Source: Acinetobacter bereziniae (lineage in GTDB: Bacteria; Pseudomonadota; Gammaproteobacteria; Pseudomonadales; Moraxellaceae). From it: 33,224 bases of DNA. The stretch's first letter is position 1; every line of letters begins with the position of its first letter. Where the stretch lies: contig WNDP01000036.1 in the NCBI GenBank assembly GCA_009912575.1, forward strand, positions 1-33,224, given 5' to 3'. Shown here piece after piece: positions 23,847 to 33,012 of this stretch. Under the pieces are notes generated by a model. It was given only the letters and a program-made list of their open reading frames with translations. It ran no database searches and was not told where the DNA came from. A program made the position numbers and the translations under genes.

Positions 23847-24163
23847 ACAGCCTTTTTATATGTAGTCGTAATCAATGGCGTAGTCCCACTGCTGAGCGTA
23901 TCTTTGCAGTGGGCTATGGCATTGCCACTCGTTCTGCTGGAACAAGCAAACATGCCAAACATACGATCTCTCTCAAAGATATCACTTGGGCAGATATAAT
24001 TTTTGTGATGGAGCAAAAGCACAAACAAAACATCAAAGAAAAATTTCCCCAACAACTTCAACGCAAGAAAGTGATTGTTTTGGACATTCCTGATGAATAT
24101 CCCTACATGGATGAAGCATTAATCGCGCTATTGCAAGAGAGTATGTTGCCTTATTTGCCTTAA
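23843..24163 (+). CDS. Short low-molecular-weight phosphotyrosine-phosphatase-like protein
   Basis: A 106-residue protein starting at TTG. The phosphatase loop C7-S-R-N-Q-W-R13-S (CX5RS) is right at the N-terminus, as in low-molecular-weight tyrosine phosphatases. SPTAERIF follows, then ATRSAGTSKHA, WADIIFVMEQKH and the late IPDEYPYMDEAL, where the general-acid Asp is expected. It is shorter than classical members (about 150) and belongs to a compact family common in proteobacteria. Cytoplasmic; the substrate is unknown. Coupled to the upstream small ORF. Confidence 0.85.
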   Translation: MNSLFICSRNQWRSPTAERIFAVGYGIATRSAGTSKHAKHTISLKDITWADIIFVMEQKHKQNIKEKFPQQLQRKKVIVLDIPDEYPYMDEALIALLQESMLPYLP

Positions 24164-24275
24164 ATGAAAATAAAGTGCTACAAGGAGTCTGCACAATTCG
24201 CTACTGAATAGGCAAAAAATAAATTAGAATGATCTTGTCATAAGAACTGATCACAATTTAAAAATAAAGCGAATA

Positions 24276-26012
24276 ATGCAGAATCCACTCAATGTTTTTT
24301 CTATCCTTCGAACCATTACTCTCCTCTTAACAGCTTTGGGGCTTCTGTTGAGCTTGAGCTTTTTATTTAAATGTTCAGGTCCAAATTCAGATACGATACC
24401 TTTCGGTGCAACTAGCGAAAAAATGGGAATATTTGAAAAATATAACAACAAAATTTATGCTTCTGTACCCAGTAATGGTGATTACCTCATTCCCGAAGCA
24501 GATGCGAAAACATTTTATTTGCCAAATGACCATTATCAATATCGACAACTTGGCGCAGATCAAAAAAATGTCTACTGTGGCAACATCGTTTTAAAAGGTT
24601 TACAGCCGCAAAAACTAAAGACTATTGGCAACAGTTATTTCACAGATGGAAAAGAGACTTGGTATTGTTCTCCAATGACTGAGCGCAATGAAAACTTGCC
24701 AGTGATTCAAGAAGTTTTACAACTCATGCTACAAAATTTTGGCATTGGATCAAAACCACAAAACTATCTTTATCCATATTTTAAACTTGAACAGGGTAAT
24801 AAACCTTATCAGGTGAATGCAGAACTTGATACAGCCAGTAATGGAACATTGACCTATTTTGCGGGGAAACTACTCCCTGATGCTCGTTCTCAACAATTGC
24901 GCTTAGTCGCTGGCGAAGAAAATCATATTTTTAGAGCAGATGGTACGAACGTATACTTTAACAACACACAGCTTCGCTTAAAGGACAATGAAAAGCTCTA
25001 TACCCCTGACATAGAGAGTTCAAACCATCTAAACTATTTATTCAATCCGATTGATGGCATGGTTTATGTCAATCAATTTGCCTTTGACCCAAAATTCGCC
25101 CCTTATCATCTGCTCAGCAAATATGCTGAGCACAGTAACCATACCTTGTTTTACAACGACTCTGGCATCTATTATTTTGATGTAAATAAAGAAAGAATGT
25201 TACGTGCTGGGGATAACCCATTTTTAGGACAATCCTTTAAAGAAATTGCGCCTGCAATTTTTTCTGACGGTCAGCAACTGCTCTACTTACAAGCCCGTGA
25301 ATACCGAAGTAGTAAAGGTTCATCTTCCTCCAAAGTAACCCGTATTTTAAAATTAGATGAGCCACTGGTTTCGACTTGGCAACAACTGGGAAATGTGAAT
25401 TACAACAGTGGTAGTGTATGGAAAAATGGTAATGCTTTTTATTATTTTGACCAGCTTGGTGACAGTCAACTGATTCGAGCCACGGTTTATCATATTCGTG
25501 ACCCGCAAACCATTCAAAGCTTACTAAAAACTCAACCACGTACAGATGATATTCGTCAGTGGATTGATGAACAGAAGATGGTTGAAGCCAAACATACAAC
25601 TTTAGTTGAGGCGAAGACAGACAACCGCTCGGACAAATATTGGGCTTTTATTATTCCCCTCATCTTTGTTGTTATTTTCAGTGCTTTGATTTGGTTATTT
25701 AAAAGGTTTAATTTAAATTTTGCCCCATTTTACATTCGAAATCATAAATTGATTGTCAGCAATTTAATGTTGACCGCTTATTCTATAACGCAGATTCAAC
25801 AGGTGGAGTTTAGTATAAACAGAACAACACGTGCAAAAGGCTACATCGGGCATTTCCGAGTTGTACAACACAATGGCAAACGCTCCATGAATTTCAACTT
25901 TAGTTCAAAGTTGAGTTTAAAGGCAGATTCTCAAGCAGAATTAAATCAGTATATTGAACAATTACAAAAGCAATTGGCACAACATGGTATTCAAAGCATT
26001 GTAAAAAACTAA
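24276..26012 (+). CDS. DKNYY-family membrane protein
   Basis: A 578-residue protein. Residues 10-32 form an N-terminal membrane helix with LTALGLLLSLSFLF. A large extracytoplasmic region carries repeated DKNYY-like units, such as DAKTFYLPNDHYQYRQLGAD followed by KNVYC, FRADGTNVYFN, NDSGIYYFD and YYFDQ. A second membrane helix (WAFIIPLIFVVIFSALIWLF, near 459-478) leads to a C-terminal domain of about 95 residues (KLIVSNLMLTAYSITQIQQV) with a PH-like look. DKNYY proteins are surface or periplasmic and have no settled function. It is a single gene, with AATAAAGCGAATA before the ATG and no clear ribosome binding site. Confidence 0.75.
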   Translation: MQNPLNVFSILRTITLLLTALGLLLSLSFLFKCSGPNSDTIPFGATSEKMGIFEKYNNKIYASVPSNGDYLIPEADAKTFYLPNDHYQYRQLGADQKNVYCGNIVLKGLQPQKLKTIGNSYFTDGKETWYCSPMTERNENLPVIQEVLQLMLQNFGIGSKPQNYLYPYFKLEQGNKPYQVNAELDTASNGTLTYFAGKLLPDARSQQLRLVAGEENHIFRADGTNVYFNNTQLRLKDNEKLYTPDIESSNHLNYLFNPIDGMVYVNQFAFDPKFAPYHLLSKYAEHSNHTLFYNDSGIYYFDVNKERMLRAGDNPFLGQSFKEIAPAIFSDGQQLLYLQAREYRSSKGSSSSKVTRILKLDEPLVSTWQQLGNVNYNSGSVWKNGNAFYYFDQLGDSQLIRATVYHIRDPQTIQSLLKTQPRTDDIRQWIDEQKMVEAKHTTLVEAKTDNRSDKYWAFIIPLIFVVIFSALIWLFKRFNLNFAPFYIRNHKLIVSNLMLTAYSITQIQQVEFSINRTTRAKGYIGHFRVVQHNGKRSMNFNFSSKLSLKADSQAELNQYIEQLQKQLAQHGIQSIVKN

Positions 26013-26115
26013 CAGCATGCTTAAGTTCAATATTTTAATCTCAATTACATGATCTCAATATATTTTTGAGCAGTCTTGAGTGCACAATATCAGCATTATT
26101 ATTTTGAGTTTTATC

Positions 26116-26823
26116 ATGAAAATTTGGTTATCTCTTCTCAGTTTGAGTATTTTTAGCTTCACTTCTGCACATGCGGACATCAAAACATTAGAACAAAACT
26201 TAAAAACTAAATATCCTGAAATTGAAGTGAAATCGGTTCAGAACTCGCCTATCAAAGATGTTTATGAAGTTTATATGGGTGGTCGTATTGTATATACCAA
26301 TGAAGAAGCGAAATATTTCTTTGTCGGTAATTTGATTGATTTAAAAGAGCAAAAAAATCTAACTGCTGAACGTGAACAGGTTTTAAAAAGTATTGATGTC
26401 AAAGCATTACCCTTAAAACAAGCCATTAAACATGTCAAAGGGAAAGGCGAACGCACGATTTATCTCTTTAGTGATCCCGATTGCCCATACTGCCAGAATC
26501 TTGAAAAAGAATTAAAGAATATCGACAATGTGACGATTTATTTATTCTTGTACCCAATTACACGGTTACATCCTAATGCTGAAAATGTCTCGCAACAAAT
26601 TTGGTGCTCTAAAAACCCATATCAAGCATGGCAAGATTACACCCTTGATAAAAAGCAACCAAGTTCAACCAAATCTTGCAGTACCCCTGTAGAAAAGAAT
26701 ATTGCTTTGGCTAAAACGCTTAATGTAGATGGTACGCCAACGTTCTTCTTACAAGATGGAACTCGTATTTCAGGTGCGCGTGATGCTGGTGAAATTGAGT
26801 TATTGTTAAAAGCAGTTAAATAA
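26116..26823 (+). CDS. DsbC-like periplasmic thiol:disulfide interchange protein
   Basis: A 235-residue protein from ATG 26116; the in-frame GTG at 26080 would put an odd extension before the signal peptide. Residues 1-20 are a signal peptide (LSLLSLSIFSFTSAHA). The small dimerisation domain covers about 21-95 (EIEVKSVQNSPIKDVYEVYM, then YTNEEAKYFFVGNLIDL). The thioredoxin fold follows with the active site C123-P-Y-C126 in SDPDCPYCQNL and the cis-proline in DGTPTFFLQDG. Another Cys pair (IWCSKN and KSCSTP) fits the structural disulfide of DsbC. It should isomerise disulfides in the periplasm. A terminator follows. Confidence 0.9.
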   Translation: MKIWLSLLSLSIFSFTSAHADIKTLEQNLKTKYPEIEVKSVQNSPIKDVYEVYMGGRIVYTNEEAKYFFVGNLIDLKEQKNLTAEREQVLKSIDVKALPLKQAIKHVKGKGERTIYLFSDPDCPYCQNLEKELKNIDNVTIYLFLYPITRLHPNAENVSQQIWCSKNPYQAWQDYTLDKKQPSSTKSCSTPVEKNIALAKTLNVDGTPTFFLQDGTRISGARDAGEIELLLKAVK

Positions 26824-26834
26824 TTTCTCGAAAA

Positions 26835-26864
26835 GCAGAAGGAATGATTTTTCATTTCTTCTGC
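26835..26864 (+). terminator. Terminator of the dsbC-like gene
   Basis: GCAGAAGGAATGA, loop TTTT, TCATTTCTTCTGC, a 13-bp stem with one G-T pair. The following bases are A-rich on this strand, so efficiency is uncertain. Confidence 0.65.
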
Positions 26865-27049
26865 AAGAAAAACTTTAAAATATGCTTAATTTATGCTTAT
26901 CTATAAAAAATCTAAAACATAAATGCACCAACGAATACAATTGGTATGTTTACATTATTAATTTTCAAATTATGATTAAAAATGTCATCAATCCATTCTG
27001 ACACCATAAATGGAATTATGTTGAAATTAAAATCAGGTATAGTTTTAAA

Positions 27050-27862
27050 ATGAAAAAAACACTTATTGCAGCACTTTTGAGTTTATCTAGTATTTCAGCA
27101 TTTGCTGCTGATGCGCCTAAAAGTAATGTTGATCCTGCTTTTGCGAAGGCACAAGAACTCATTCAAGCAAAAAATTACCCAGCAGCCTATCAAGAATTAG
27201 ACCGCCTCGCTAAAACAGGCAATGCGCAAGCTTTATATAACTTAGGCTATTTGACCCAAACTGGGCAAGGCACAGCCAAAGACGATAAAAAAGCGTTGAA
27301 ATATTATCAGGATGCTTCTGCAAAAGGCTATTCAGTCGCAAGCTATGTTTTGGCTCAAAGCTATGCTGTAGGACAGTTAGGTTTAAGCAAAGATGACAAG
27401 AAAGTTCGTGAATATTTAGAGAAATCATCTTCTCAAGGTTTCGATGATGCGACTGTAGAATTGGCTGTTTTATTATTTGCTGAAGGCACACCTGCATCAG
27501 ATAAATTGGGTCTACAAAAACTTGATCCTTTAGTGAAAAAAGATTTTGCACCTGCAATTCATGCTAAAGCCCTCTATGACATTACAGATGGTTTAAAAAA
27601 GAAAAATGCTACAACGGTCAATCAAGGCCTCAATGAAATTCAAAACTTAGCCAAGAAAGGCTATATTCCTGCATTAATGGCTGTAGGAAATATGCTGACC
27701 AACGGCAATATCATTGATCAAAACTTACCTGAAGCACAAAAGATTTTCGCTGAGTTAGCCAAAAATAATGTGCCAAAAGCTAAAGAATCATTGGATGTGG
27801 TTAATAAACTCATTGCAGAGAAAGCTAAAGCGCCAGCAAAAGCCGCACCTGCGAAAAAATAA
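27050..27862 (+). CDS. Periplasmic Sel1/TPR-repeat protein
   Basis: A 270-residue protein with a signal peptide (MKKTLIAALLSLSSISAFAA). Sel1-like repeats follow: KTGNAQALYNLGYLTQTGQG near 61-80, KALKYYQDASAKGYSVASYV near 85-104, and a third with YLEKSSSQGFDDATVELAVL. A later unit is NLAKKGYIPALMAVGNMLTN. The tail is Ala/Lys/Pro-rich (AKAPAKAAPAKK). Such solenoids act as protein-protein adaptors in the envelope; the partner is unknown. It is transcribed convergently with the AEC transporter gene. Confidence 0.85.
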   Translation: MKKTLIAALLSLSSISAFAADAPKSNVDPAFAKAQELIQAKNYPAAYQELDRLAKTGNAQALYNLGYLTQTGQGTAKDDKKALKYYQDASAKGYSVASYVLAQSYAVGQLGLSKDDKKVREYLEKSSSQGFDDATVELAVLLFAEGTPASDKLGLQKLDPLVKKDFAPAIHAKALYDITDGLKKKNATTVNQGLNEIQNLAKKGYIPALMAVGNMLTNGNIIDQNLPEAQKIFAELAKNNVPKAKESLDVVNKLIAEKAKAPAKAAPAKK

Positions 27863-27872
27863 TCTGTCAAAG

Positions 27873-27902
27873 GGTAAAGCACGCACTTATGTGTGCTTTA
27901 CC
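27873..27902. terminator. Bidirectional terminator between convergent genes
   Basis: GGTAAAGCAC (27873-27882) pairs with GTGCTTTACC (27893-27902), and three more pairs extend the stem into the loop. It overlaps the last codons of the 27898 gene on the minus strand. Confidence 0.7.
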
Positions 27903-28821
27903 ACCATATACCGATCAAAACACTCACAACAATAAAACTTAAAAAAGTACTGATCATCAACGGCGTCAGTGCTTTCTCATTCAAACCATAGATCTGTCCA
28001 AAAATTCCAAAGATCGAAGGCATCGGCAAAGCTGCAATTAATGTACCTGCATAAATCATTTTTTGATCTAAGTCTGTAAAATGTGTAAAACCCAAATAGA
28101 CCAAAATCGGCATACAAATATTTTTTGAGACCACCAGATAAATAGTTTGCATATTAAATGATTGAATGGTCAGTCCCACCATTCCACCGCCAATAATAAA
28201 GAGTGCCAGTGGAGAAGCTGTTTGCCCAAGCATGGCAAAAACGGAATCCAACAGATGTGGAATCTGTATATTGAAGATTGCGCAACTCATGCCAATCATT
28301 ACTGATAGAAATAACGGATTTTTTAATAAGGTAATAAACGTTATTTTTAAGATGGAGGCTAAATTGGCTTTTCGTTGGCGTCCAATTTCAGCCAAAGTTA
28401 ACATTAACGGCACAAGAAAAACACTTTCGATGATGACCACCAAAGAGATGTAAATCATGGCTTCACTGCCCATGAGCAAAGTTAAAATTGCAGCACCCAA
28501 TAGTCCTGTATTGGACATGGAAGCCCCCAATGAAAATACTGAGGCATGGGTAAAATGATTTTTAAAAACTTTCTGTCCAACCATGAAGGCCAGAATAAAT
28601 AAAGCAAAAGTGACACTTGCATAAACGAAAAAATATGCTGGATACCAAATCTCGTGTAGATCTTTTGAAGCTAAGGCATGAAGGAGCAAAGCAGGCAAAG
28701 CGATTTTGATCACAAAAGCGCTCAACGCAATGATCTGCGCTTTACTAATTAATTGGATTTTAACAGATATAAAACCCAGAAATAACAAGAAAAATACTGG
28801 AAAAATTACCGAAAAAATCAT
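27898..28821 (-). CDS. AEC-family transporter
   Basis: A 307-residue membrane protein with about ten helices in the AEC (auxin efflux carrier) arrangement. Signs are the N-terminal pair with FLLFLGFISVK, FVIKIALPALLLHALA near 36-51, SMSNTGLLGAAIL near 101-113 (the conserved N in helix 4), KNPLFLSVMIGMSCA near 166-180, and a C-terminal repeat with GGGMVGL and ALPMPSIFGIFG. Bacterial members export or import organic acids and related anions; the substrate here is unknown. It is on the same strand as the OYE gene and separated from it by a palindromic region. Confidence 0.88.
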   Translation of the reverse strand: MIFSVIFPVFFLLFLGFISVKIQLISKAQIIALSAFVIKIALPALLLHALASKDLHEIWYPAYFFVYASVTFALFILAFMVGQKVFKNHFTHASVFSLGASMSNTGLLGAAILTLLMGSEAMIYISLVVIIESVFLVPLMLTLAEIGRQRKANLASILKITFITLLKNPLFLSVMIGMSCAIFNIQIPHLLDSVFAMLGQTASPLALFIIGGGMVGLTIQSFNMQTIYLVVSKNICMPILVYLGFTHFTDLDQKMIYAGTLIAALPMPSIFGIFGQIYGLNEKALTPLMISTFLSFIVVSVLIGIWW

Positions 28822-28852
28822 TTAAACCGTTCCTTTTCCAGAACTCATAAAT

Positions 28853-28878
28853 AAAGATATATCCTAGAATATATCTTT
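28853..28878. promoter_or_regulatory. Palindrome between the OYE and AEC genes
   Basis: AAAGATATAT (28853-28862) and ATATATCTTT (28869-28878) form a perfect 10-bp inverted repeat with a 6-nt centre, 32 nt upstream of the AEC start. It may be an operator or a weak terminator for the upstream gene on the minus strand. Confidence 0.45.
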
Positions 28879-28931
28879 GATAAATTTAAATACTTTAAAA
28901 GAATAACAGATGAAGCAAAGCTTTTATGCCA

Positions 28932-30050
28932 TCAGTATGCTGAAAACAAATCCTTTATTCCATGAGGCTGACAACGTAAATACTGGGGTGCAATCGAAAT
29001 GTGGGCGCCCAGTTTTGCTGCTGCATGCCAAGGCCAGCGTGGGTCATACAAGATTGCTCTTGCCAATGCAATTGCATCTGCCTCACCCTGCTGAAGAATC
29101 TGTTCAGCATGTTCAGCCTCCGTAATCAATCCCACTGCAATTACTGGAATATTCACTTGTTTTTTAATTGCATTAGCAAATGGCACTTGATAGTTTGCAC
29201 CAATCTTAATGTTTTGTTGGGCATGTAAGCCACCTGAGGAAACATGAATATAAACCGCCCCCAATTGTGCCAAAGCTTTAGATAAACCAATACTCGACTC
29301 AATGTTCCAACCATTCTCAGCATCCATCCAGTCCGTTGCTGAAAGGCGTACACCAATAGGATAGTTGTCAGGCACAACATTTCGAATGGCTTGAAAAACC
29401 TCTAAAGTTAAGCGAATACGATTTTCAAAACTACCACCATATTGATCCGTACGATAATTCGACAATGGTGACATAAATTGATGTAGCAAATAGCCATGCG
29501 CTGCATGAATTTCTATCAACGAAAAACCTGCCTCAACAGCACGAATTGCAGCCTGAGCAAAATCATCAATGATGGCTTGTATTTCATCAAGCGTTAATGC
29601 ATGTGGTGCAACATCTTCAACGTTGAATGCGATATCACTGGCAGAAACCGTTTGCCAACCATGCGCATGATCTGCGGCAATTTGCCCTTTCCCCAACCAT
29701 GGTTTATCCGTTGAGGCTTTACGACCTGCATGTGCAAGTTGTACCGCAAAAGGCGTTGGTGCTATCGTTTTTACTTTATTCAACAAAGCCTTTATTTGAT
29801 CTCGTTGTGTATCATTCCACAAACCAAGGTCTGCATAGCTGATACGTCCTTCTGCTTGAACCGCAGTCGCTTCTACAATACACAAGCTTGCACCTGACAA
29901 AGCATAATTTGCCCATTGCTGTTCATGCCAATACGTGATTTCACCTTGATCATTTGCAGAATATTGACACATTGGTGCAATAATTATTTTATTGCTTAGT
30001 GAGAGCGAGCCAAATTGAATGGATTCAAATAACTTCGGTTGAGCAGACAT
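28932..30050 (-). CDS. NADH:flavin oxidoreductase, YqjM-type old yellow enzyme
   Basis: A 372-residue TIM-barrel FMN enzyme. It carries the YqjM/thermophilic-like OYE signature IIAPMCQYSA, with C28 and Y30 near the flavin. The substrate-binding motif LAHAGRKAS is near 104-112, and HAAHGYLLHQFMSPLSNYRT with DQYGGSFENR lies near 182-212. FMN phosphate is bound by VIAVGLI and AIALARAILYDP near the end. It reduces activated C=C bonds with NAD(P)H; the physiological substrate is unknown. It starts 19 nt after the pqqU-like gene, so it is likely in the same transcript. Confidence 0.92.
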   Translation of the reverse strand: MSAQPKLFESIQFGSLSLSNKIIIAPMCQYSANDQGEITYWHEQQWANYALSGASLCIVEATAVQAEGRISYADLGLWNDTQRDQIKALLNKVKTIAPTPFAVQLAHAGRKASTDKPWLGKGQIAADHAHGWQTVSASDIAFNVEDVAPHALTLDEIQAIIDDFAQAAIRAVEAGFSLIEIHAAHGYLLHQFMSPLSNYRTDQYGGSFENRIRLTLEVFQAIRNVVPDNYPIGVRLSATDWMDAENGWNIESSIGLSKALAQLGAVYIHVSSGGLHAQQNIKIGANYQVPFANAIKKQVNIPVIAVGLITEAEHAEQILQQGEADAIALARAILYDPRWPWHAAAKLGAHISIAPQYLRCQPHGIKDLFSAY

Positions 30051-30069
30051 AAATTATTTTCCCAGCGAA

Positions 30070-32193
30070 TTAAAATTGTTTGGTGACACTTAAACCTGCA
30101 CTCCAGTTAATACCATCTGCAGGTTCAAAGAATCGCCCATTACCATCATTTACAATGACTGAACCCACATAGTTTTTATCAAATAAATTATCGACTCGAG
30201 CAAAACTACGAACTTTCCAATCTTTGTTTTTCCAGATATAACCGACATTTAGGCTGGTGACTGTATAACTTGGTGCAGTATCTGTATTGAGATCGTCAAC
30301 ATAGATTTTATCCATATAACGAACATCGACCCCAGCATTTAAACCACTTTCTGGAAGCCAACCAAGTCCAATAAAGGCTTGATTTTTAGCAATACCGGGA
30401 ATGTAGTTTCCACTTTGGATGACTTTTTTCGGATCTGTGTTTGGAATATCTGCATCAAATGTTGCATCTAGGAAGCTATAACTGGCTTGTGCAGTAATAT
30501 CTTTCCATAATTTTTTATTCCAAGACAATTCAACGCCTTGACGCAATGTCTTGTCAGCATTTTGATAGGTCGCTCGACCATCCACAGATCCAGCAGAAAC
30601 AATATCATCTTGGGTATTGCTTTGGAAAACTGCAGCCGTGAAATTCCCTAATTGATTTTGAGCTTTTATGCCCAGTTCATAATTATCACTGGTCGAAGGT
30701 TTCAGTGCAAAGTTAATCCCTGAAGTTCCACTGGTTGGATAAGCCATTTCAGTAAAAGTCGGTGTTTCAAAACCTTTGGCATAGCTAATATAACTGCTGA
30801 TCTCAGGTGTAATTTCCCATGTCAAAGCAGCTGATGGAAGTACTTTGTTATAATCTGTTTGCCCACTATCGTTGCCATTAGAGCTTGTGATGTAATGATC
30901 TTTAGATTCATAATGTACATTGCTATAACGCAATCCTGTATCTAGGCGTACAGTTGGCAAAAATTGCCAAGACGCCTGAAGATAAGGGTCTAAATTCCAT
31001 AAAGTATTTCGTTCATCACGACGTAACGTGCCTTTTACCCCGTATTGACCACTGGCATCAAAATTCTCATATCCTTGGCGATCTTCATTCATAGCATCAT
31101 AAGCAAGCCCTAAACTGATACGCGTGTTCGGCAAAAGCTCTTTACCAGTCCAACGTAAATCTGCACCATAAAAATCTCTAGAGAAATCAATGACACCACC
31201 TGCATGGCGAGGATTCTTTTGGGCTGTATTCGGAATAGATTGATATTGTGTGACCTCTCGATGACCTAAATAAGCCATTGAATAAATTTCATTTTGGTCG
31301 TTGATGGGTTTGGTCCAATTAACACCTGTTTGTGTCTGATTAATATCTTTGCGCACATTATAGATATTCTTACTGTCATTCACTTGTTTAGGGTTTTGCT
31401 TCCATTGATCCCGACTGAGACCTTGTGGATCATCTGCATAAATATTTACGTAATTGGTGATCCAATTAATTTTTGAGCCGTCATCCAAATCCCAAGTGAG
31501 TTTAGCATTACTCAAAGTTTTTCTTGCTGCACTATGATCACGATAGCCATCAGTATCAAAATACGAAGAACTAATCACATAACTTGGCTCATTGGCTTTA
31601 TCCGCACCACCTTGTAAAACAATATCAGCACGCCCTTTATTGTTACTTCCGCCTGAGTATCCTAACTCAACCGAATCGCGCCCTGCTCCCTCTTTGGTCG
31701 TGGTTAGAATCGTTCCCCCTGATGAATTTCCATATAGTGATGAAAAAGGGCCACCCAACACTTCGATATGATCCAAACTGCTTAAGTCAATATTTGAAGT
31801 TTGACCTTGCCCATCTGGCATGGTTGCAGGAATGCCATCCACATACAAACGGATACCACGGACACCAAAGGTTGAACGAGCACCGAAGCCTCGCACGGAC
31901 AGTTGTAAATCTTGCGCATAATTTTCACGGTTATTGAGCTGTAAGCCCGGAATACCTTTGAGAGTTTCAGTGAGGTTCACTCCCATATTATTTTGATTTT
32001 GTTGTTGGTCTATACGATAAACAGATGCAGGCGTATTGAGTATGCTCGTATCTGAGCGTGTTGCCTCAACTTTAATCGTGGGGAGTTGCTGAGTGGAATC
32101 CTGAGATTCCGATTCAGCATAGATGTTCTGGGAAATACAGACTGTTAAACAAAGTAGTGTGGTATTAATTTTTAAATGTTTCACTCTTTGCAT
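30070..32193 (-). CDS. pqqU: TonB-dependent receptor, PqqU (YncD) type
   Basis: A 707-residue outer membrane receptor. A signal peptide (LLCLTVCISQNIYA) is followed by the plug domain with NTPASVYRID and LTETLKGIPGLQLNNRENYA, then RGFGARSTFGVRGIRLYVDG, IPATMPDGQGQTSNIDLSSL and GPFSSLYGNSSGG. The 22-strand barrel ends in KQF, with a terminal Phe. The plug and many barrel segments (GYRDHSAARK, TQYQSIPN, DERNTLWNLDPYLQ, RVDNLFDKNYVGSVIVN) closely match what I recall of E. coli YncD/PqqU, the receptor for pyrroloquinoline quinone. GAGGAAACCTAG before the ATG is a strong ribosome binding site. The start overlaps the end of the broken porin by 13 nt; the OYE gene follows. Confidence 0.85.
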   Translation of the reverse strand: MQRVKHLKINTTLLCLTVCISQNIYAESESQDSTQQLPTIKVEATRSDTSILNTPASVYRIDQQQNQNNMGVNLTETLKGIPGLQLNNRENYAQDLQLSVRGFGARSTFGVRGIRLYVDGIPATMPDGQGQTSNIDLSSLDHIEVLGGPFSSLYGNSSGGTILTTTKEGAGRDSVELGYSGGSNNKGRADIVLQGGADKANEPSYVISSSYFDTDGYRDHSAARKTLSNAKLTWDLDDGSKINWITNYVNIYADDPQGLSRDQWKQNPKQVNDSKNIYNVRKDINQTQTGVNWTKPINDQNEIYSMAYLGHREVTQYQSIPNTAQKNPRHAGGVIDFSRDFYGADLRWTGKELLPNTRISLGLAYDAMNEDRQGYENFDASGQYGVKGTLRRDERNTLWNLDPYLQASWQFLPTVRLDTGLRYSNVHYESKDHYITSSNGNDSGQTDYNKVLPSAALTWEITPEISSYISYAKGFETPTFTEMAYPTSGTSGINFALKPSTSDNYELGIKAQNQLGNFTAAVFQSNTQDDIVSAGSVDGRATYQNADKTLRQGVELSWNKKLWKDITAQASYSFLDATFDADIPNTDPKKVIQSGNYIPGIAKNQAFIGLGWLPESGLNAGVDVRYMDKIYVDDLNTDTAPSYTVTSLNVGYIWKNKDWKVRSFARVDNLFDKNYVGSVIVNDGNGRFFEPADGINWSAGLSVTKQF

Positions 32194-33012
32194 CTAGGTT
32201 TCCTCGGATGATTGCAGAAAATAATTTTAGACTCCAAGCCAATGACCAATGCATTGTCAACCTGATTGGTTGCACCAGGATGCACCACATACTGCACTAA
32301 AGGACGAAGCATGAACCATTTGGCAGGGTAATATGAGTAATTTAACTCAACATTATACTCTGCATCCTCATTCAGCTGTCTTAAATTTGTGCCTAAGCGA
32401 CTATTATTCACATAATCCGTATAACGATCGTTCAAATGTACTCTATTGACGGCCAAACCTAAAATATCATTAGGCTGGCTTTCAAATAGTCCATAATACT
32501 TTAAACCCAGTTGTTGTGAATCACTGACGGCTGTTGTCGTTCGATCATGTACAGTAAAATTACCAAAGCTATGTAAACCTCGTTTGCCCTCGCCTACTGA
32601 AGTCAGTTGCTGTTCAAAGGCAATCCATCCTCCATATGTACGATCTTCAGCCTGGGTTCCTGCTTTATAAGCCACATCGTACTGATTTTTAGCCTCATCA
32701 GCAGTATTGTAAAGCGTACCAAAGCGATAACTCTGCCTGGTAAATCATTGAAACCCTGCTTTGGTGACCACACCACTTCAGAAACAATATTTACTCCATC
32801 AGCATGTTTGGTATCCAAGTTCCAGCCTTGACGCTCCAAAGCATTGTCTGGGTTGTATTCAAAAACACCAACTTGTACGAATAATTCAGGATTGATTTGA
32901 TACTTCAAGCGTCCACCCCATTGTGAAACGGGTGTGTTATACCAAAGCTTACCTTGCCATTTCCCCATTTGCGCAGCACAAAATGCATTGCCTTGGAAAT
33001 CACAAGCCATGG
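32181..33012 (-). pseudogene. OprB-family carbohydrate porin, cut by IS3 and frameshifted
   Basis: The remaining C-terminal part of an OprB-like sugar porin. From the IS end it reads CDFQGNAFCAAQMGKWQGK, then WYNTPVSQWGGRLKYQINPE and VFEYNPDNALERQGWNLDTK, up to GFNDLPG. At 32731-32736 the frame changes: an extra AG (AGAG) or a missing base moves the reading to SYRFGTLYNTADEAKNQYDV, which continues to the end. The last strand finishes GLESKIIF, where OprB porins normally stop; here a Cys codon replaces the stop and nine extra residues overlap the receptor gene. The N-terminal half is missing or lies beyond the IS. OprB porins admit glucose and other sugars. Confidence 0.82.
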
